The position numbers and the translations under genes are program-made. Positions 28,953 through 38,037 of a stretch of 64,000 nucleotides of DNA are shown one piece after another (position 1 is the first letter of the stretch; each line of letters begins with the position of its first letter). The DNA comes from Mycobacterium senriense (GTDB taxonomy: Bacteria; Actinomycetota; Actinomycetes; Mycobacteriales; Mycobacteriaceae). The notes beneath the pieces are model-generated. The model worked only from the letters and a program-made list of their open reading frames with translations. It searched no databases and was not told the origin of the DNA. The stretch spans positions 1,054,001 to 1,118,000 of the forward strand of contig NZ_AP024828.1 of NCBI RefSeq assembly GCF_019668465.1. The letters run 5' to 3'.

Positions 28953-29525
28953 CTATGTAGTCCTTATGAAGTTTTGATAGGAGCGCGACGGGGTCGGTCC
29001 TCGCTGGCCCTGATACTTCGAACCTACTTGCTTACTGCCGTAAGGGTGTTCGGCGGGACTCGTCAGCCGCAGAATGCACAGCTGACCGATCTTCATGCCC
29101 GGCCACAGGGTGATCGGCAGGTTGGCGACGTTGGACAGCTCCAGCGTGATGTGACCGCTGAAGCCGGGATCGATGAACCCCGCGGTCGAATGCGTGAGCA
29201 GGCCGAGGCGGCCCAGCGACGACTTGCCCTCCAGGCGCCCGGCGAGGTCGTCCGGCAAGGTGATCAGTTCCAGCGTCGAACCCAGCACGAATTCGCCGGG
29301 ATGCAGCACGAACGGCTCGCCGGCGTCCGGTTCGACCAGGGTGGTCAGCTCGTCCTGTTGCTTGGCCGGGTCGATGTGGGTGTAGCGGGTGTTGTTGAAC
29401 ACCCGGAACATGCAGTCAAGCCGCACGTCGATGCTGGACGGCTGCACCAGGCCGGCTTCGAATGGCTCGATGCCGAGCCGCCCGGCGGTGATTTCGGCCC
29501 TGAGGTCGCGATCGGAGAGCAGCAC
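28953..29525 (-). CDS. dcd: dCTP deaminase
   Basis: A 190-residue dCTP deaminase of the mycobacterial type, probably bifunctional (dCTP to dUMP). The trimeric dUTPase-like fold shows [44 protein letters not shown] (catalytic Glu environment and substrate loop) and [13 protein letters not shown]. The His in [14 protein letters not shown] is characteristic of the deaminase-dUTPase form. It acts in the cytosol to supply dUMP for thymidylate synthesis. Located 42 bp after Rv0320-like's opposite-strand neighbour set, on the same strand as paralogue 4, 107 bp upstream of it. Confidence 0.96.
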   Translation of the reverse strand: MLLSDRDLRAEITAGRLGIEPFEAGLVQPSSIDVRLDCMFRVFNNTRYTHIDPAKQQDELTTLVEPDAGEPFVLHPGEFVLGSTLELITLPDDLAGRLEGKSSLGRLGLLTHSTAGFIDPGFSGHITLELSNVANLPITLWPGMKIGQLCILRLTSPAEHPYGSKQVGSKYQGQRGPTPSRSYQNFIRTT

Positions 29526-29555
29526 GCGACGAGCCTAGCTGGCTCGCCCACGCGT

Positions 29556-30200
29556 TCAGCGGAGGTAGACCTCGCTGCCGGTGGGGTATCCGCCCCCGGT
29601 GGTCGTGACGTGCACGTGGTCGTAGTGGCCCAGCCGACTCGTCTGGGCTCCGTTGGGCGTGTAGTAGACGCCCCGCCAGATCGCGTCCTGGATGCCGAAC
29701 CGGTTGGCGTTCTGCAGCACGTAGGCGACGATCGCATTGCCCAGCGCGATGCCCTCGGCCGACTCCGGGTTGGGAATCATCACGTCGACCGCCAGGCCTA
29801 GAGGGTGCCACGGCAACGGATCCGGGCGCACTCCCCCCATCTCATGGATCTGCGGGAAGTCGGCGGTGATGCTGCGCGCGACCAGGATCGTCCGGATCTG
29901 CATGCCCCGTTCCGGGGCGACATCGGCGGTCAGGAAACGGGCTCGGGTGTGATACCGCGAGGCCGCGGTGGGCTCGCCGTCAGGGGATCCCTTAATGAGC
30001 CGATGCGACGCCGCGGTCACGATCTGCACGCAGCATGGAGCGGTCTCGTTGATAACGGGTTTTGCCTCGGTGCGGGGCGCAGAGGGGTGGACGTCCGCGG
30101 CCACCGCGAAGAAGACAGCCGCGGGGGCGAGCACCGCTGCCAGGGCCACCGACGGTTTTCGCCGCTTCCTGGCTAATTCGTGTCGACCCACCCGGTGCAC
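29556..30200 (-). CDS. Exported peptidase-M15-like protein (Rv0320-like)
   Basis: A 214-residue exported protein. The GTG at 30200 gives a basic n-region (HRVGRHELARKRRK) and a hydrophobic signal segment SVALAAVLAPAAVFFAVAA. The mature part carries HPLGLAVDVMIPNPESAEG near 135-150 and GHYDHVHVTTTGG near the end, the H-x3-G-x-A-V-D and H-x-H arrangement of VanY/M15-type zinc peptidases; a cell-wall role is plausible but unproven. It corresponds by position to M. tuberculosis Rv0320, between dcd and a tRNA-Gly. The start is uncertain: the frame is open further upstream. Confidence 0.8.
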   Translation of the reverse strand: MHRVGRHELARKRRKPSVALAAVLAPAAVFFAVAADVHPSAPRTEAKPVINETAPCCVQIVTAASHRLIKGSPDGEPTAASRYHTRARFLTADVAPERGMQIRTILVARSITADFPQIHEMGGVRPDPLPWHPLGLAVDVMIPNPESAEGIALGNAIVAYVLQNANRFGIQDAIWRGVYYTPNGAQTSRLGHYDHVHVTTTGGGYPTGSEVYLR

Positions 30201-30358
30201 ATTACGGTGCAATAACGAAATAATAAATATGAGTATGTGAATTTGTGAAAAGAATAACTCTTTCCGGCGCGACGGCGCACCGCGGGCCCTTCGCTGCGGT
30301 CGACGCGCCATCCCGACCTCTACGGCTGCCGTGGGTGCTAGCCTTCGTTGGCGACAGT

Positions 30359-30432
30359 GCCGATGTAGTTCAATGGCAGAACATCAGCTTCCCAAGCTGA
30401 ATACGCGGGTTCGATTCCCGTCATCGGCTCCA
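30359..30432 (+). tRNA. tRNA-Gly (anticodon CCC)
   Basis: A 74-nt tRNA. Acceptor GCCGATG pairs with CATCGGC, followed by discriminator T and an encoded CCA. The anticodon stem is TCAGC/GCTGA with loop TTCCCAA (anticodon CCC); the T arm is CGGGTTCGATTCCCG. Its 3' half is repeated in the same orientation at 44209-44256, marking it as an integration site. Confidence 0.96.
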
Positions 30433-30435
30433 CGA
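30388..30435 (+). repeat. Putative attL: tRNA-Gly 3' half
   Basis: Anticodon loop through the 3' end plus three bases. Matched by 44209-44256: the anticodon part, TTCGATTCCCGTCATCGG and CTCCACGA are identical, with small differences at GGG/TG and one extra G. Flanks a 13.8-kb segment of foreign character. Confidence 0.8.
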
Positions 30436-30449
30436 AAGCCCAGCTAGGT

Positions 30450-30468
30450 GGCCACGCCGCCTGTGGCC
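30450..30468 (+). terminator. Possible terminator after tRNA-Gly
   Basis: GGCCAC, seven bases, GTGGCC forms a short GC-rich hairpin 17 bp after the tRNA. There is no following T run, which is common in mycobacteria. Confidence 0.4.
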
Positions 30469-30664
30469 TGAGCCCACGGTCAGCGCCGAACCAAAATTTC
30501 CGGGGCGTCGGCCCTGCGGCCCGGCGGGGGCGTCGCGGGCCTTCTGCGCGTCCAGAATGAGGCCACCGAGCGGGTGAACATGGTATCTGTCCACCGGGCG
30601 CTCCCAAGAGCCTCACCCCGGAACCTTCCGCACCTACGGCGTTGACCGGTTCGAACGGGTGAAG

Positions 30665-32197
30665 CTAGGCGTTGATGTTGACCTTCAAGTCGCTTGGACG
30701 GACACGCCATACCGCATGCGGGCGGCTGTCCATCTTGGCCTGCAGCGCGGCGAGCTCGCTCTGGAACTGCAACATGGCCGCCCTGGCGGGGTAGTCGAGC
30801 GCGACGCGATTGAAGTCGTCCATGAGGGCGCGCCGGGGCACGTTCAGGTTGTAGTTTGCGTTGACGAGGCGCTGATACACGTCCAATGGCTCAGGTTGGA
30901 AATCGTTGTATATTCGCGCCGGCTGGCGGTGTGTCCAGAGCTGGTAGTTCCACATAGAACTGCCGAGGATCTCGTGCTGCACGGTCACCAGGTACAGTTG
31001 GCCCGCCAGCATCCGCGCCAATTTGTCCCAAGTGAAATTCTGGGGGTCCACGCCAACTCCGTTGGGAACGCGCGCGTTAAGTTCCTCGAGCCAAGCCAGT
31101 GTCTCCCGGTCGCGGCGCACATTGTTGGCGCCCAACGCATTCCGTGGGAAGTAATTGTGCAGATAGTCACGCACGAAGCGGTGCATGACGTCGAACAGCG
31201 CCTCCAGGTTCCGCTGCGTCGGTGTGTCGAAGCCGGCAGCGCGCACATGACGGGACCTACCGTCCGCCTCGGGGTCATTGACGATGTGTCGATACTTCAG
31301 GTAAGTGTCGTCGAATAGGTCGCACATGCCCTTGAAAGTAAAGCTAAAGGTGGTCTCGAAGTCGCCACCGCGAACCATCTGGCCGCGGGTGACCATGTCG
31401 TTGCTCTGCTGGGTGCCGTAAATGAACGGCCACAGCAGCCTGAACACCGGGTGGTCGCGCGAGAGGTTGTTGCGCGTCGCAATCGCCAACTGAGCGCCGC
31501 CCGCCAGGTGCACCCAGTTGAAGTGGCGCACGAGCGAGAGGTGCGTCGAGGCGGCGCACAACACGATCTTGCAGGCCTGGTCCCACTGCGGATCGGTTGG
31601 TTTGACTCTTTTGCCCAGCGCGCATTCGATGCGATAGGCCTGCAGCGCACCTCGTCTGGTGTCTTCGACGAAATACACGCGCGAACCGATTTTCACTAGC
31701 CCGGGGTGGTGCTCGTATTTGTCGAGCATGCGGAGGTCCCACTCCCAAAGGGTGTTTCGGATGCGCTTGGTGTAGCAAGCGAAGGGACCGCGCACCGCCA
31801 GCGAGCCGAGGTCCGGGCTGCCCAGATACTCTGCCGGCAGTTCGGGCGCATGAAAGCGGGTGCGGCGCAGCCCTTTGAAGGCTCGGTTCAACGCCACGTG
31901 CGGGTCGGCGTCTATCCGCGGCAGGCGCGGCTGCATGGGTGAAAACGCGGTGTAGAGCCAGACCTGAACTTGATAAGCCTTAGTGTTACGCCACGACCTC
32001 TCATCCCTTGGGATGTCGGCGCGCGGGCAAACCATCACGTTGCGTAGCGGCACCTCGGGAATCGCGTCGATCATCGGCTTTGGATGGATACGGCGCTGCC
32101 TGGCCGGGGGCGACGGGATGTCGAGCGGCTTACTGGCGGCGAATTTCAACCAGGCTATGAAGTCCCAGAATCCACGCCGCACGAACCACCTCAGCAT
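30665..32197 (-). CDS. Lipoxygenase-like protein
   Basis: A 510-residue protein resembling the catalytic domain of lipoxygenases. The key segment is STHLSLVRHFNWVHL (H225-x4-H230, with another His at 219), then LAIATRNNLSRDHPVFRLLW, which parallels the lipoxygenase helix-9 region 'IATNRxLSxxHPxYKLL'. A second region, VQHEILGSSMWNYQLW, gives H408 where lipoxygenases have their third iron histidine; but the usual Asn four residues on is Gly412, and the C-terminal Ile ligand is replaced by Ala510. Iron binding may be altered or lost. It follows the alpha-dioxygenase-like gene by 18 bp in one operon. It is inside the tRNA-Gly island. Fold assignment is by eye and needs a profile search. Confidence 0.65.
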   Translation of the reverse strand: MLRWFVRRGFWDFIAWLKFAASKPLDIPSPPARQRRIHPKPMIDAIPEVPLRNVMVCPRADIPRDERSWRNTKAYQVQVWLYTAFSPMQPRLPRIDADPHVALNRAFKGLRRTRFHAPELPAEYLGSPDLGSLAVRGPFACYTKRIRNTLWEWDLRMLDKYEHHPGLVKIGSRVYFVEDTRRGALQAYRIECALGKRVKPTDPQWDQACKIVLCAASTHLSLVRHFNWVHLAGGAQLAIATRNNLSRDHPVFRLLWPFIYGTQQSNDMVTRGQMVRGGDFETTFSFTFKGMCDLFDDTYLKYRHIVNDPEADGRSRHVRAAGFDTPTQRNLEALFDVMHRFVRDYLHNYFPRNALGANNVRRDRETLAWLEELNARVPNGVGVDPQNFTWDKLARMLAGQLYLVTVQHEILGSSMWNYQLWTHRQPARIYNDFQPEPLDVYQRLVNANYNLNVPRRALMDDFNRVALDYPARAAMLQFQSELAALQAKMDSRPHAVWRVRPSDLKVNINA

Positions 32198-32215
32198 TAG
32201 CGCTCCCGAATTTGG

Positions 32216-34531
32216 TCAGGCATGGCGATACGCGTCGCCGCGCGAAGGGTCATGCTTCAATTCAGCGTCCCACTCGCGCAGTGGGTGGCGGTCCAGATCC
32301 AGCTCAGGCCCCTCGTCCCAGGGCTCGAAAGCGTTCTTGATGTTGGCCAGGCCAGTGTCGGCGAGCTCAGGATAGTGGCGCAGAATCACGGTTTTGAGGT
32401 CGGTCTGGTCGACCCAGCGCAGGCCTTCCGGGGTGTAGACGTCCTCGTTGTAACAGTCGGTGTAGAAACGGTCGGCCTGCAGCCGGCGGCTGGCGTTAAG
32501 AATGAAGATCTGGAACAAGGTCTCGCCGAACCCGAAGCCACTGGGCCGGCGGCCTTCGGCCAGCGTGCCAACCAGCAGGTCGAGGTCCTCCACCTTGTCC
32601 GGATTGTCGCCGTACACGGACCTCAGGTTCTTTAGGGCACTTCTGTCGTCGGTAAGGTCGTCGAAGCTACGGATCTGATTCAGCCCCAGCTGGCGACGGA
32701 ACGCGTTGTAGCGCGGCACACCTCGTTCGCGCGCGCGCACGATGTCCACGGTGCCGACGTCGAAGAATGGATTACCCGGAACGCTGAGCTCTTGCATGAA
32801 GCGCGGAAAGTTGTTGAGCACCAGGGCACCCGGGTGCTGGTTGCCGAACGAATGGAACAGGTCCGAGATCGCATACTTCTTTGTTAGCTCGACCGAGCCG
32901 TGCTGGCGCGTGGCGGGTAAGGGCACCTTCTTCTCGATGTCCTTCTGGCCGCGGAGCCGAACTTCCAGCGTCTCAGGCAACAGCGAATGCAGACGGTAGA
33001 CCTCAACAAATTCCTCGGACAACCCGAAGACGCAATGGTGTCTGTTGATCGGGTTGCCGACAATGCCGCCGAGCTCGGCGTTCCGTATCTTCACCTCAGA
33101 CAGTGTCTTGCGCGCCTTGCCTTTACGCAGTATGTAGGTCAGCAGGCCGTACCAGTTCGAGTTCAGCCCTGTGTCGAGCGCCCGGTTGGGCAGAATGGCC
33201 GGGGTCCATTCGATGGAATGGATCTTCGCCATCACCGCGGCGTTGATCAGCCGCGCCACGTTGAAGAGGCGATCGTCATCCCAGCTGGGGTAGGCCTCGT
33301 ACAACACGTCACAGATTGCGTTGTGTTCGCGCACGAAAAGGGTGTGCAGCATCGAGAGGCCCACCCACCAGCTGCGCATAAAGCCGGCGTCCTCCACCCC
33401 CGTCGTGGGGTCAAGGGGCAGCGTGCCGTCGTCGTTCAGCTTCATCTTGCCGAATCGGTGGCTGCGCAGGCGGTTCTGGGTGGCTTGGTCGCTGCCGTAG
33501 ATCTGCGAGCCGTCCCACCAGTGGGTGACCTCGTTGATCGAACTCGTGGTGGCCGGCTCCTGCGGACCATTGCGGGTCGGGTCAGGCTGGGTCCTGCCTA
33601 TCACCATTTCGCTCCACCCGTAGCGAGCGCGTGCGGGGTCGCCCTGGCGCAGCGGCACCTTGATGAAGTCGTTGGGCTGGGGCTCGCCGTGGTTAACCCA
33701 GTCGTGGACCATGAACTGGATCCACGATGCGGCCAACAGATTGAGAAAAGGAACTGGCGTCATATGCGGTCGGCCATCGTCACCGTCCGGCCTTGTCAGC
33801 AGCCGGAGGCTGACCTCGCGCGGGTTCGGCTCGAGCAACGTGGCGGTCTCGGGGCAGACGGCTGAGAGGTTGACGTTACGCAGGAAGCGCGTGCCGGCAG
33901 CCCCCTCCTTGGGGTTTGCGAGATTGTTCCAGCTTCCGTCGGCGGTGCGGAAATGGGTGACGCCCAATGGCGGTTGCTGGCCCGCGTCTTGGAAGCCGAC
34001 CAGCGTCCCGGCCGGGTAGGTGCTTCTCAAGTTGTTCGCGGTCAACTGCTCGCGCATGTACGCCAGCGTCAGGATTTCCCGCACCAGCCAGCGACCGTAC
34101 CAGTTCGTCCAGACCTTGCCGCGGTAGCCGAATTTCCGGCCCACCCAGTCGGTGAGCCGGTCCATTAAGACCGTCAATACTGCGCCGAGCACCTCGCCCA
34201 GGAAGAGGCGCAGTCGCTTGAAGCAGCCGTCGCCCCGCCGGTTCTTCGGCGGCCGGGGCAGGTGGCCGTGGCGCACCGAGGGCCGCGCCACCAGTGGGGC
34301 GTACGTGAAGTACGTCGGTTTGGGCACGCAGACGTCGATCTCGGCGATGGCGTTGGCCTCTGCGAGGGCGAGCATTTCGCGCCATTCGCTCACCTGGGCG
34401 CCGCCGGCTTGGATCGCCGCTCGGTATTGCCGCGCGGCGGCGTCGTAAAGCTCGAACTTGAAGCAGGCCAGACCCGCCAACGCGCGTAGTTTGCCGACGG
34501 GCGGCGGTCTCGGCGCCATTCCGGGATACAT
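32216..34531 (-). CDS. Haem peroxidase-fold fatty-acid alpha-dioxygenase / COX-like enzyme
   Basis: A 771-residue animal-type haem peroxidase-fold enzyme. Distal His276 is in QFMVHDWVNH; VTHWWDGSQIYGSD and LHTLFVREHNAICD are family motifs; KIHSIEWTPAIL followed by SNWYGLL is the alpha-dioxygenase signature; EFVEVYRLHSLLPE holds Tyr512 and proximal His515, spaced as the catalytic Tyr and haem His of plant alpha-DOX. Such enzymes insert O2 into fatty acids, usually giving 2-hydroperoxides. About 150 N-terminal residues precede the core. ATG 34531 has GAGGAG six bases upstream; an upstream in-frame start is less likely. Operon with the lipoxygenase-like gene. Confidence 0.82.
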   Translation of the reverse strand: MYPGMAPRPPPVGKLRALAGLACFKFELYDAAARQYRAAIQAGGAQVSEWREMLALAEANAIAEIDVCVPKPTYFTYAPLVARPSVRHGHLPRPPKNRRGDGCFKRLRLFLGEVLGAVLTVLMDRLTDWVGRKFGYRGKVWTNWYGRWLVREILTLAYMREQLTANNLRSTYPAGTLVGFQDAGQQPPLGVTHFRTADGSWNNLANPKEGAAGTRFLRNVNLSAVCPETATLLEPNPREVSLRLLTRPDGDDGRPHMTPVPFLNLLAASWIQFMVHDWVNHGEPQPNDFIKVPLRQGDPARARYGWSEMVIGRTQPDPTRNGPQEPATTSSINEVTHWWDGSQIYGSDQATQNRLRSHRFGKMKLNDDGTLPLDPTTGVEDAGFMRSWWVGLSMLHTLFVREHNAICDVLYEAYPSWDDDRLFNVARLINAAVMAKIHSIEWTPAILPNRALDTGLNSNWYGLLTYILRKGKARKTLSEVKIRNAELGGIVGNPINRHHCVFGLSEEFVEVYRLHSLLPETLEVRLRGQKDIEKKVPLPATRQHGSVELTKKYAISDLFHSFGNQHPGALVLNNFPRFMQELSVPGNPFFDVGTVDIVRARERGVPRYNAFRRQLGLNQIRSFDDLTDDRSALKNLRSVYGDNPDKVEDLDLLVGTLAEGRRPSGFGFGETLFQIFILNASRRLQADRFYTDCYNEDVYTPEGLRWVDQTDLKTVILRHYPELADTGLANIKNAFEPWDEGPELDLDRHPLREWDAELKHDPSRGDAYRHA

Positions 34532-34836
34532 ACGAAGCTCCTCGCATGGCAAACACTCGAAGCTAAAAACTACTCGCACTATCGGAAACATGGGCATCAA
34601 ACCCGCAAACCGCCAGCGGGAAGCCCGATTATCGCCAATTCGCTATTTCGTTTCGGTGAAAAGCGTAGGGCGGCCGCCCGGAAGCTGCTGATCGAGAGCG
34701 ACGCTCAGGTAAATCGCGTATTCCAGATGGTTTCCTCGGCAGCACCGACGGGTTGATAATCGGTCTGTTGTGGCTGAGAGCTTTCCGATTGGTGCATCGT
34801 GCGGTCCGCACCACTGATGAGCGGCGGGAGAGGCGG
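34532..34836. other. Divergent promoter region
   Basis: About 305 bp between the dioxygenase operon and the cyclase gene, which point away from each other. It is noticeably AT-richer than surrounding genes (for instance CTAAAAACTACT and ATTATCGCCAATTCGC). No clear operator or promoter consensus was identified. Confidence 0.55.
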
Positions 34837-37800
34837 ATGGGGCCAGCAGGCGCGGTGTGCCTAGCGTGCGACACCGAAATGCGTCCCGGCGCCCGGTTCT
34901 GCCACGCGTGCGGGGCGCCTGGGCCACAAGCGGGAGAGCAGCCGGAGTTCAAGCAGGTGACGGTGTTGTTCGCCGATGTGGTGAACTCCCTAGCGATCGC
35001 CACGCGGCTGGGCGCCGAGCGGTTGCGCGAAATAATGGCTGACGTCTTCGGCTGCGCGGCAACGATCACTCGGCGCTATGGTGGCACTGTCGACAAGTTC
35101 ACCGGCGACGGCATCATGGCGCTGTTCGGTGCGCCGATCGCCTTGGAGGATCACGCTTTTCGGGCCTGTTTGGCAGCCTTGGACATCCAAGAGCAAATCG
35201 CTAAGCTGGCAGACGAAGTAGAGCGCCGCGACGGCGTCGTGCTGCGGCTGCGGGCCGGGTTGAACTCGGGTCAAGTGATTGCCGGCGAAATCGGCTCTGA
35301 CGCAAGGGCTTACACGGCGATCGGCGAGCAGGTCGGGCTGGCACAACGGATGGAATCGGTTGCCCCGCCCGGCGGGGTGATGCTGAGTGAGTCCACCGCG
35401 CGGCTGGTCGAGCACGCCACCGTGCTGGGGGCGCCCGAGTGGGTAGATGTCAAGGGCGCCGAGAAACCGCTACCCGCGCGTCGGCTGCTGGCCGCCGCAG
35501 TTGAGCGGGTGGGGGTCGGCCGACGCGAGCCGACCCTCGTCGGGCGCACCTGGGAGATGAACAGCGTCTCCGGCATTCTGGATCAGGCGATCAACGGTGC
35601 GGGGTGTGTGGTCGGGGTGGTCGGGCCGCCCGGTATCGGCAAGAGCCGCATCACGCGCGAGTCGGTGACGCTCGCTGCCGGCCGCGGGGTGGAGGTGTTC
35701 ACCGTCGGCTGCGAATCCCATGCCCGCGCAGTCCCATTCCATTTGATAGCTCGACTGCTGCGCACCGTGTTCGGCGTCAGTGACCTCGACGAGCAGGCGG
35801 GCCGGACGCAGATTCGGGCCCGCATCCCCGACGCCAACCCCGAGGATCTGCTGCTGCTCGACGACCTGCTCGGAATCGGCGATCCGGACGCCGTGCCGCC
35901 CGCCATCACCGCCGATGCCCGTCGGCGCCGGTTGGCAGCATTGCTGAACGCCGTCGCCCTGAACCGGACCGCACCGGCGCAATATGTGATCGAGGACGCG
36001 CACTGGATCGACGAGGTCAGCGAGGCCATGCTCGCTGAGTTCGTCACGGTTGTGCCGCAAAGTCATTCGCTGGTGCTGATCACCTACCGCCCCGAATACC
36101 GGGGCGCTTTGTCTCGGACACCCGGCGCGCAGACGATCTCCCTGGCCCCGCTGAACTCGGCGCAAACCGAAGCGTTGACCACCGAGCTGCTGGGCACCGA
36201 TCCGTCGGTGCGTGCCCTGGCCGCGCGGATCGCCGAGCGGGCCGCCGGGAACCCGTTCTTTGCGGAGGAGATGGTGCGTGACCTGGCTCAACGCGGTGTG
36301 CTCGACGGTGATCCCGGCGCCTACCTCTGCCGTGACGACGCCGCCGACATCAGTGTGCCGGGCACTGTGCAGGCCACCATCGCCGCCCGCGTCGACCGCC
36401 TCGGCAGGCCGGCCAAACACTTCCTGTATGCCGCCGCTGTAATCGGCGCCCGGTTCAGGGCTGAGCTGGTGGCCGCCTTACTGGACGACATAGAAGTAGA
36501 GGAGGCGATCGCCGAGCTGCTCCAGGTCGAGTTGATCGATCAGGTGATGTTCACTCCGCGGGCCCAGTACACGTTTCGACACCCATTGATCCGAACGGTG
36601 GCCTACGAGTCGCAGTTGAAGGCCGGGCGCACTGAGTTGCACCGGCGCTTGGCCGGCGCGATCGAACAGCAAGATCCTGCGACGGCCGACGAGAACGCCG
36701 CCTTGATCGCCGAAAACCTCGAGGCCGCAGGGGATTTGCGTGCGTCCTTCGAATGGCATATGCGCGCCGGCGCCTGGTCGGCCTTCCGCGACATCCGGGC
36801 AGCCCGCACCAATTGGCAGCGTGCTCGTCAGGTCGCCGACCGGCTACCGACCGACGTCCCAGATCGGGCGTCGTTGCAGATCGCGCCCCGCAACCTGCTG
36901 TGCGGCACCCTCTGGCGAACCGGTGGCAGCGTCGCCGATACCGGTTTCGACGAACTGCGAGATCTGTGCACAGCGGCTGACGACAAAGTGTCGCTGGCGA
37001 TCGGCATGACCGGGTTCATCATGGCGTTGACATTTCATAACCGCTTCCGCGAGGCGGCCCAAGTCGCCTCGGAGCAGAGCGCGCTGCTGGAATCGATCGG
37101 AGACCCGACGCTGACCGTGGCTCTGCTGTTCGCAGCGATCTACGCCAAATGCGAGGCGGGCGAGATGATCGAGGCACTGCGATTGTCGGATCGACTCATT
37201 GAGTTAGCCGACGGCGACCCTACCAAGGGCAACTTGATCTTCGGTTCACCGCTTAGCACCGCGATCGCTATGCGGGGCCACATCAAGATGTGCCTGGGAA
37301 TCCCAGGATGGCTAGACGACGCCGCCACTTCAATCGCGATGGCTGTCCCTCTGGACCCGACGAGTTACGTTTTCGCCCTTCTCTGGAAATATGTTGCCTC
37401 CATTCCACTCGGGGCCCTTCCGCCCGATGAGACCGCCATGCGCGAGACCGCCGAGGCCCTACGCATCGCCGAAAGCTCCAGCGACGATTTCGTTCTTGGA
37501 ATGGGCCGACTCAGCCGAGGTCTCGTTCTGGTCAGTCGCGACGGCCCGCAACGCGAGGCGGGTCTTGACCTGTTCACCCAAGCCCGCGATATGGCCATGG
37601 CGGAGCGGTTTTCGCTGAGCGCGCTGGCGATCGTCACCCCTGAGTTTGCGATGGAGAAGGCCCGCATAGGGGATCTCGATGGTGCCATCGACATGGTGCG
37701 GGCAGTCGTGGATGGCGCGTACGAAAGCGGCGACATGATATGGCGGGGACGGGCCACCCACGTTTTGGTGGAACTGCTGGTGCGACGCGGAGCTGTTGGC

Positions 37801-38037
37801 GACCATCAAGAAGCGCAGGCGGCGATCGACCGACTTGCCGCCGTACCAACCGATCCCGGCTTCGTGCTCCACGAACTCCCCCTGCTGCGTTCGCGGGCGC
37901 TGCTCGCGCTTGCGCACGGCGACGAAAGCAGCTGCCGGAGCTTCATGGAATGCCATCGCGCCAAAGCAGCGGCCATCGGCTTCGAACCGCTGAATTCCGA
38001 AATTCATTCATCTACAACGACTTTCACAAACCCGTGA
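34837..38037 (+). CDS. Adenylate/guanylate cyclase-AAA ATPase-TPR regulator
   Basis: A 1066-residue signalling protein. A zinc ribbon (CLACDTEMRPGARFCHACG) opens it; the class III cyclase domain spans roughly 35-215 with metal aspartates in VTVLFADVVNS and FTGDGIMALFG; a P-loop ATPase follows (VVGPPGIGKSRIT near 275, Walker B-like QYVIEDAHWIDE near 390); the C-terminal half is TPR-like helices. No LuxR DNA-binding domain is visible, unlike M. tuberculosis Rv0386-type proteins. GGGAGAGG lies before ATG 34837. Its stop overlaps the GTG of the FAD monooxygenase, so they form one transcript. The cyclase is in an island divergent from the dioxygenase operon and may regulate it; that is inference. 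Confidence 0.87.
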   Translation: MGPAGAVCLACDTEMRPGARFCHACGAPGPQAGEQPEFKQVTVLFADVVNSLAIATRLGAERLREIMADVFGCAATITRRYGGTVDKFTGDGIMALFGAPIALEDHAFRACLAALDIQEQIAKLADEVERRDGVVLRLRAGLNSGQVIAGEIGSDARAYTAIGEQVGLAQRMESVAPPGGVMLSESTARLVEHATVLGAPEWVDVKGAEKPLPARRLLAAAVERVGVGRREPTLVGRTWEMNSVSGILDQAINGAGCVVGVVGPPGIGKSRITRESVTLAAGRGVEVFTVGCESHARAVPFHLIARLLRTVFGVSDLDEQAGRTQIRARIPDANPEDLLLLDDLLGIGDPDAVPPAITADARRRRLAALLNAVALNRTAPAQYVIEDAHWIDEVSEAMLAEFVTVVPQSHSLVLITYRPEYRGALSRTPGAQTISLAPLNSAQTEALTTELLGTDPSVRALAARIAERAAGNPFFAEEMVRDLAQRGVLDGDPGAYLCRDDAADISVPGTVQATIAARVDRLGRPAKHFLYAAAVIGARFRAELVAALLDDIEVEEAIAELLQVELIDQVMFTPRAQYTFRHPLIRTVAYESQLKAGRTELHRRLAGAIEQQDPATADENAALIAENLEAAGDLRASFEWHMRAGAWSAFRDIRAARTNWQRARQVADRLPTDVPDRASLQIAPRNLLCGTLWRTGGSVADTGFDELRDLCTAADDKVSLAIGMTGFIMALTFHNRFREAAQVASEQSALLESIGDPTLTVALLFAAIYAKCEAGEMIEALRLSDRLIELADGDPTKGNLIFGSPLSTAIAMRGHIKMCLGIPGWLDDAATSIAMAVPLDPTSYVFALLWKYVASIPLGALPPDETAMRETAEALRIAESSSDDFVLGMGRLSRGLVLVSRDGPQREAGLDLFTQARDMAMAERFSLSALAIVTPEFAMEKARIGDLDGAIDMVRAVVDGAYESGDMIWRGRATHVLVELLVRRGAVGDHQEAQAAIDRLAAVPTDPGFVLHELPLLRSRALLALAHGDESSCRSFMECHRAKAAAIGFEPLNSEIHSSTTTFTNP

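Noticed and set aside
34753..34836. N-terminal extension of the cyclase gene
   Set aside because: The in-frame start at 34753 lacks a ribosome site, while ATG 34837 has GGGAGAGG and leads directly into the zinc ribbon.
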